Both the position numbers and the translations under genes were made by a program. Of a stretch of 64,000 bases of DNA, positions 57,959 through 64,000 are shown piece after piece (within the stretch, counting starts at the first letter, position 1; each line of letters begins with the position of its first letter). The DNA is taken from the NCBI GenBank assembly GCA_963555705.1, contig OY743168.1, forward strand, positions 97,008,925-97,072,924, written 5' to 3'. The DNA comes from Ligustrum vulgare (taxonomy: Eukaryota; Streptophyta; Magnoliopsida; Lamiales; Oleaceae). The notes beneath the pieces are model-generated. The model was not told where the DNA came from. It searched no databases and was given only the letters and a program-made list of their open reading frames with translations.

Positions 57959-60533
57959 TAATATTACAAAATCAATAAGTCTAGAAAATATTGAATTCAA
58001 AATATCTATATCTATACTATTTCTAACAGTCCCTTAAGGGGAGAAACTTTTTTGAACTATTTTACCCTCGAATGTTTTTTAATAATTTCATATTCACCAT
58101 TAGTTTTAATTAATGTACATTTTTTTATATTTTATTTCTTTTTATTTTCGTATTGTCAATAAAAATATTTTTCATACATTTACAATTTAAACTCTTCACT
58201 TTCTCACTAAAAATCTTTTAAACAAAATCAATAACTCTCATATAATTTATAGTTTCTAATACGCCCTTCAATTAATATCAGAAAATGAAAAAATGTGTAA
58301 TTCTTAAATTAAATTTTTTACATGCATATAATAAATTCTTTCTTTTAAATAAAACTACTTCTAAAAGACCTTAAATGGAATTTTTTTATTATTATTTTAT
58401 CCTCTAACCTTTTAATAATATCATACTTATCGTTAATTTTAATTAAATACAATCTAAACTTTTCCACTAAAAACCTTTTAAATAAAACTAATAACTCTAA
58501 AAAAAATAAAAAAATATTTTCACCTTCTACACTAAACATTTTATTCTCTAATAGTTATATTACAATTTTAAGTTTCTTTAACAAATATTAATTTGAAGAA
58601 GATTATATTTTCACCACACTCGTAAAAATAGAGTGATGTGAAGATTTACTTCTTTGTTCAAAAAGTCAATTATTGAAGTATGATGCGTGTAAATTTGTTT
58701 TTCTAATAATTAATTGTATGAAAATTTAATTAAGTTTTGTTTTCCAATCAATTTAAATTCTTATTGTATTAAATTTTTACGTTGAAATTTCGAAGTACAA
58801 ATTTCTTGAGAAGATCATTCTTTTATGTTTTAAGTTGGTTTATATGTATATATTTTTATCTTGTATTCGAAAATCAATTTGTTGAGCCAAAAATTTCGAG
58901 GCACTGATTTCAGAAGAGTTTTCCTGATCAAACATACTTTAATTAAATATAATATATTATGTGTCTCAAATAATCATACATTAGTAGGGAACCTAAATTA
59001 GATACATTTCACTTTTTCTCGGACATTTATGATCAAATGTTATTCTGAATTCTAACTCACATGCATGATAAATATTTTTTTTTATGGCAGATTACAATTT
59101 TATTTATTTTTATCTTGATTCTAAAATCTGAATAAATCATCAAATGCTGTTTATCAATTTGTTAAACCTCCTACTAATTGAAATTTATGAGCACGCTGCA
59201 CGCTTGATTGATCGAGAAATGTTCAGAACACTTATAGAAACTTCACAACATGAAACTTGAACAAGTTTGATAAACCCGAGCTGTAATAACCCAAAAATCC
59301 ATCTTATAATTATTATATTAAATTATTCACATTTAACGGGACCCACTTGAAAGTCAAATAGAAATTTTAATTAATTTGACTTATTTAAATGGGCATATTC
59401 GACATTAAATAAGACTTTTAATTTAGTTGATGTAATATAAATGAAAAATAAATAAGAATATTAAATATTACTTTAAGTAATTTTATCGATTAAATAAATC
59501 GATTATCTATTCCATAATTGGAAAGATATGGATTGAAGTATATGGAATATACTTTAAAATGGAATTAAGAATTCGTTCCAACGTTAAAAAATAATAAACC
59601 AAAGTTAATTCGTAAATTTATTGGCCAAAATTATATAATAATTATTTACATATATGTGTGACGTCCACATATATATTATATTATTTAAATAATATTTATT
59701 AAAGACGAATTACGTGTATAGTTTCGGGACGTGTTATCTGTTTTGACTATTCAAAAATACCACACGTAGGATTCTAAATGAACTTCGAAATGACATATTG
59801 TAGACACATACTCGACAAACGTACGTGTCTCGAAAACATTAATAAGAAGGTTAGCAATTCGAAATGTTAGTTTTAAACGACCTACATTGAAAACTCACAA
59901 CTTTTGATATAGTTGACCATATTACGTTTCGGCGAGAATAGGAAAACTAGACCGTGAGTATCTTAGAATGGAATATTGGAAGTTAAATTTTGATGATAAT
60001 GAGAATACCAAAAATTAATACAAAAGTAGCCATTGAAAAGAAATCGAAATAAAATAGTTTTAAGTGGCTAACTTTGACGAGTGATAACTATTACCTCGAG
60101 TATTGATTTTAGGCTATGAGAATATCATTACAAAGTACTCGTTGAGAACTTCATATTGGAATTTTCTATTTCGACTTTATATGACTATAATTTTTTAGAG
60201 TCATTTTGATAGTTTTTAATAATTTTTTTGGCTAAAATATAAATCTTATATTTTTGGGACTAAAAGAGCAAATAAAATAATTGCAGTTTAGTTCCTCATA
60301 AAATATATATGTATGGACTGTCAGTTGATGAAAACGGAGAGAAAAAAAGAAGGGAAAGGAACTTCTGGTCGCATTTTTAATTGGGGGGTCGACCTCCCGT
60401 TTAAAATAAATGTGGGGGGGGGGGGTTCGACTCACCCTTATTTCATTTAGGGGGATGGGTCGACCTCCCCTAATTATTTTGAAAAGGGGTGTTCGACCCC
60501 CCCCCCTTCTTCTGTAAGGTAACGGTTTGTTTA

Positions 60534-60583
<50 letters not shown>

Positions 60584-61430
60584 GATTAATATTTCAGATA
60601 TGAGAATTAGATTAATTTTTTTATGAGATATAATGAAGCGGGTTAATCCCTTTAAAATAAAGTTGGTCCATATAATTATTTAGATAAAATATTTTATAAT
60701 AAGATGACCCATTCTAATCTCATATTATTTAATAGATCCTAATTTAAATTGGTTAGTTGAAATATAATATATTATCACGTGACTAAATTATGGTTTATAT
60801 ATATGATAGGCAATGAGTGATGATCAATCAAGTCCAACTCAAAGTGGATTATTGGCGCTAACATTGAGGAATAAAATCGTGAATTCTAGGATATGTAGCA
60901 AGGAGTAAGGTAAGTAACATTTCAACTACAATGCAAAACATAGTATTTATATTATTATGTGCTCATACGTGACTATGTGATATACATTATTGGTGCAATA
61001 TTCATGAAATATGATGTGGCAATTATTTATAAGTGGTGAAAGCATGCGAAACATGAATTGATGATATGACATGTTATTAATGCACATAAATTCATTAGAA
61101 TGCCATATTACGTTATTATGATGTACAATTAGCGCATGAAATATATGTTAGCATTCATGGGCATTGACATGTGCATTGTGTGGACTTAGAAGAAGTCTTC
61201 CATAAATGATAAAGAAAGAGATAAATAGTATATGAAGATATGTCGAGAGAGAATGATGTAGATGATAGTAGAATCACCCAACTAGTGTACCGTACTTTAC
61301 TTCGCGTCCTGATATATACACCCGCTTGAGGCTCCCGACAGTCATTAAGGGTAGTCGAGGATGGGGTGTTGGCGGTCTGGCGCCGATATATGGGCGGCAT
61401 CATTGGTCACTTGGTGGCCTTGGGACTAGG
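57959..61430. other. AT-rich region without a gene, possible decayed LTR sequence
   Basis: No ORF with a domain. TGTAATAACCCAAAAATCC at about 59291 resembles the start of a plant gypsy LTR. GCTTGAGGCTCCCGACAGTC and GGTCACTTGGTGGCC near 61320-61420 look like LTR-internal phrases, but no end, duplication or partner was found. 60360-60500 has repeated GGGGTCGACCTCCC words and a G-run (about 60414-60426). Confidence 0.35.
60532..60583. repeat. (TTA)n microsatellite
   Basis: About 17 consecutive TTA units. Confidence 0.95.
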
Positions 61431-62100
61431 GGTGGACATTTAGGTTTTTCGTTCGGTTATTAAAGGAACCGAAAATTTCGATTCGGTTTCGGTTTCGATT
61501 CTCAAAACTCAAGAATCGAACGATTCTGGTTTCGATTCGATTTTGGTTATTTTCGGTTCTTTGTTCGGTTCTTTTATTAAAAAATTCAATTTTGAGCAAA
61601 CGTGAAAATGTGTGCAAAAAACAAATAATTGTTAAGTCATAATTTTGTATCAACACTAGTGGCTACCCGTGGAAAAGACAAAAATTCATTTTTTAATATC
61701 TTGCAGAGACCATTATATATCAACGTGAATTATGGGAATTATATATATAGTGTTAGAGTTTGTCACACTAACACGTATATTAAAAAATTAAATAAATAAA
61801 TAATAGGTAATGAGTTTCAAATGGGTATGGAAGCGTACCAGCTACTGACCCGCCGTTTTTAAATGGGTAAAGGGTAGGGTATGAATGTTGTAAATCTCTA
61901 GTGGGTAGGGTACGTGTTTGACAAACCCGGTCCATACCCGACTCATTGTGATTTATATTTGGGACATGTTATTTGGAGACTTAAAAGAGGCTCCCCCTGA
62001 TGAGTTTGATGCTATCTCACTAGAATAGGTTAGAAGAGTGTCATGTCGTGGTTAACAAGGATCTAGGGGTGTTTTCTTGTATATTCTGGTTCTCATGACT
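61431..62100. other. Spacer with MITE-like fragments
   Basis: TAGGGGTGGACATTTAGG at about 61431 looks like a hAT-MITE end, followed by GGTTTCGGTTTCGATT-type repeats. 61800-61960 has repeated GGGTA words of another decayed element. No gene. Confidence 0.4.
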
Positions 62101-62123
62101 CTTTTCATGCTTCTGATTGATAG

Positions 62124-64000
62124 CTTTGGTAGCAGAAATCAAAGAGATCAAGGAGAAAAATAAAAATGAGGATAATGCGTTACTTGGTACTGCTGTTGGA
62201 AGTAGCTACTCCCTTATTCCAAATCTTGAATTTGAATGTGATGATGCTGACATTCATGAAGACTTATATGAAATCATTAAGTACTCGTCCGAAGAGATCT
62301 GCTCAACAAAAGAGCAATCAAATAAATTTTTGAGGTTCTATACTGCTTTTCTTGAGCCAATGTTGGGTGTGCAGTGATGGTGTCTCTAAGCTTGAACCTG
62401 CAAAAAACACTGCGAGAAGCGTAACTGAAAGAGATGGAATTCCAAATGCTGATGCGACAACCATGAACTTGAAGCAACCAAAGCCTAATTGCAATGGAGA
62501 TTCAAACTCATCACCTTAACGAGTCAATTCCTGTAAGACGGGCTTTACAAATATTGATAATCTGGCTAAAGCAGATGGATCAACTGTGGCATCTGGTAGA
62601 CGATCACCCGACTCTAGTACAACTGTTACCATAAAGACAGATGCAAATCATGGTATGTATATAGTTGAACACTTGGTTTCTATGTTATTACTGATCTGTG
62701 AAGATTGGTTGATAATTTGGCATAATTTTAGTGTGACTCATAGTAGCATTCTTTAACTTAACTTTGCATTTTGTGTTGATTTACTTATGTTTTTGATTTG
62801 CTGTGATGGAATATTCATTTCAAATTCAAGGATGCGCTGCAAATTCTCGAGCTAATAATGATCCTGGTGAGGACAACCACGGGTCCAAGCTTAAAATGGA
62901 AGATAAACTGTGCTCAAGAGTTATGGGTACATGCTTTTACTGTGGAGCCCCATTTTTGGTTGAAGGTGGTACATTTTTGTATCTTAATTACTCCATTATT
63001 TTTCCCCCTTAGTTCAACTCCTTTTTGTTCTCATGTTTCTATTTAAGTGGGGCTTTTAGATAAGCTTAGCTTCTTTTCTTTCTGTATTTTTTTCTGATCT
63101 AGGTGTTAGTATGTTTCCTTGTGTGCAACAGGGTGGTGAGACTTCAAGATTGAGTCTGGCAAATAGAGGGTATGTTGATGGGTCAAAACTGACGGGGCTT
63201 GATGAGGTTTCTGTTGATGCCAGGAAAGTTGATAACGAAGCTGACAAGATTTCTTCCAGGGGTGATTTTGAAGAAAATATAGACTCTCATCAGGACGGTG
63301 GCTCACAATCCATGCCCTAGAAAACGCGCGACCATGATGAGATGCATTTTCAAACAAGAGGTCATGATGAGATTTCTCCAGATGCAGCTGCAGATGCTGA
63401 TGACGATGACAGTCAAAATGCATCCGAGACTGGTGAAGACGAGTCTGCTGCTGCGGATGGCTCAGGAGGAGCACGAGGAAGATGGAGAACATGATTGTGA
63501 AGTTGAGCCTGAGGATACAAGTGATGGAGCATTTATGCCACAAGCTGAGCGTTTTTTGCTCACGTGTAAACCTCTCTCAAAGTATGTGGCTTCTCCATCG
63601 CGAGGCATTAAAGGAAATAATCATTGTGTTTTATATGTAAACGACACCTTCTATGTGCTTTTCAGGCTGCATCAGGTAAAAGTTATGGTACCACCCACCC
63701 CCTTCCTCTTTCCTTTAACAAACAAGGAAACCACTACTTGAAATACCTCACGTGATTTTCTTTCATGCTGCTAAATACTGTATGAGAGAGTGCTATCAGC
63801 GAAGGTGAACTCAGCATCTGCGGAATCCAAGTTAAAAACCATGAAGGATCCAAGTTGTGATCCCTATACCAGGTGATTCAGCAGTGCATATCTTCTGTTT
63901 GCAATCTTCTAGAGAAATCTTTCTTCTCGTAACTTTCTGATGACATGTTCGAACAGATTTAAGAGTGCACTGTTTGGGCTGCTTGATGGATCTTCTGTTA
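62124..64000 (+). pseudogene. SNL: SIN3-like (SNL) co-repressor, 3' half, decayed and cut by the window edge
   Basis: SIN3 proteins are scaffolds of histone deacetylase complexes in the nucleus. Exon-like blocks in family order: 62124-62652 (LEFECDDADIHEDLYEIIKY, STKEQ.NKFLRFYTAFLEPML), 62830-62965, 63131-63675 (GDFEENIDSHQDG, acidic EEHEEDGEHD, AERFLLTCKPLSKYV, FYVLFRLHQ), 63787-63871 (LYERVLSAKVNSASAESK, CDPYTR) and from 63958 (FKSALFGLLDGSS). Donors remain at 62653 (GTATGT) and 63676 (GTAAAA), so introns were copied with it. Lesions: a frame change after EPMLGV near 62370; TAA after DSNSSP (62518-62520); TAG at 63318-63320; and a frame change near 63462 that removes the usual residues before EEHEEDG. 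The N-terminal PAH-repeat half is absent upstream, where transposon-like DNA stands instead. Very likely a truncated duplicate. Confidence 0.85.

Noticed and set aside
59291..61430. Second large LTR related to 27629-30984
   Set aside because: Only a start-like TGTAATAACCC and a few phrases agree; no end, partner or target duplication could be found.

Overview
The window is nuclear DNA of a flowering plant, most likely a eudicot. It is AT-rich, spliced GT-AG genes are sparse, and most of the length is transposable elements nested in one another. One clearly functional host gene is present: a full-length ABCB-type ABC transporter on the plus strand (45748-51844, seven exons, 1236 codons). Two decayed host-gene copies flank the transposon-rich part: a chloroplast type II peroxiredoxin-like pseudogene (2716-3196) and an intron-retaining SIN3-like pseudogene running off the right edge (62124-64000).

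Left part (1-16960). AT-rich spacer, a ~116-bp tandem repeat and the peroxiredoxin relic come first. A degenerate minus-strand LINE follows (4026-4786 and 10704-13445). It has been invaded three times: by a Ty1/copia element (4787-10703) with identical 372-bp LTRs, a CTTTT target duplication and an uninterrupted 1368-aa polyprotein; by a 574-bp hAT-type MITE; and by a 223-bp Tourist-type MITE. A 651-bp hAT-like element lies at 15341-15991.

Middle part (16985-33954). Two long inverted arms (about 16985-18060 and 24530-25030) enclose a 5.9-kb minus-oriented LTR element (18581-24440; TSD CTGAC). In place of gag-pol, this element carries two ORFs in antisense orientation: a zinc-ribbon-like ORF with one stop codon, and an intact, intronless 215-aa LOG-type cytokinin-activating phosphoribohydrolase. 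To the right are two related Helitron-like elements; the larger holds a 3.36-kb solo-LTR-like insertion and a 478-bp MITE.

Right part (33960-64000). A Ty3/gypsy element of the Tat/Ogre type (33960-43757; TSD ATTAT; LTRs differing at 4 of 588 sites) has a broken gag-pol but an apparently intact three-exon antisense ORF of 556 codons between pol and the 3' LTR. MITEs then precede and enter the ABC transporter gene. After it come a solo copia LTR, a ~943-bp-offset duplication that copied part of that LTR, a tRNA-derived SINE-like unit, Helitron-like ends and the SIN3-like pseudogene.

The strongest candidate for something undescribed is the LTR element carrying the LOG gene and its companion ORF. 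The same theme, antisense cargo inside an LTR element, recurs in the gypsy element.
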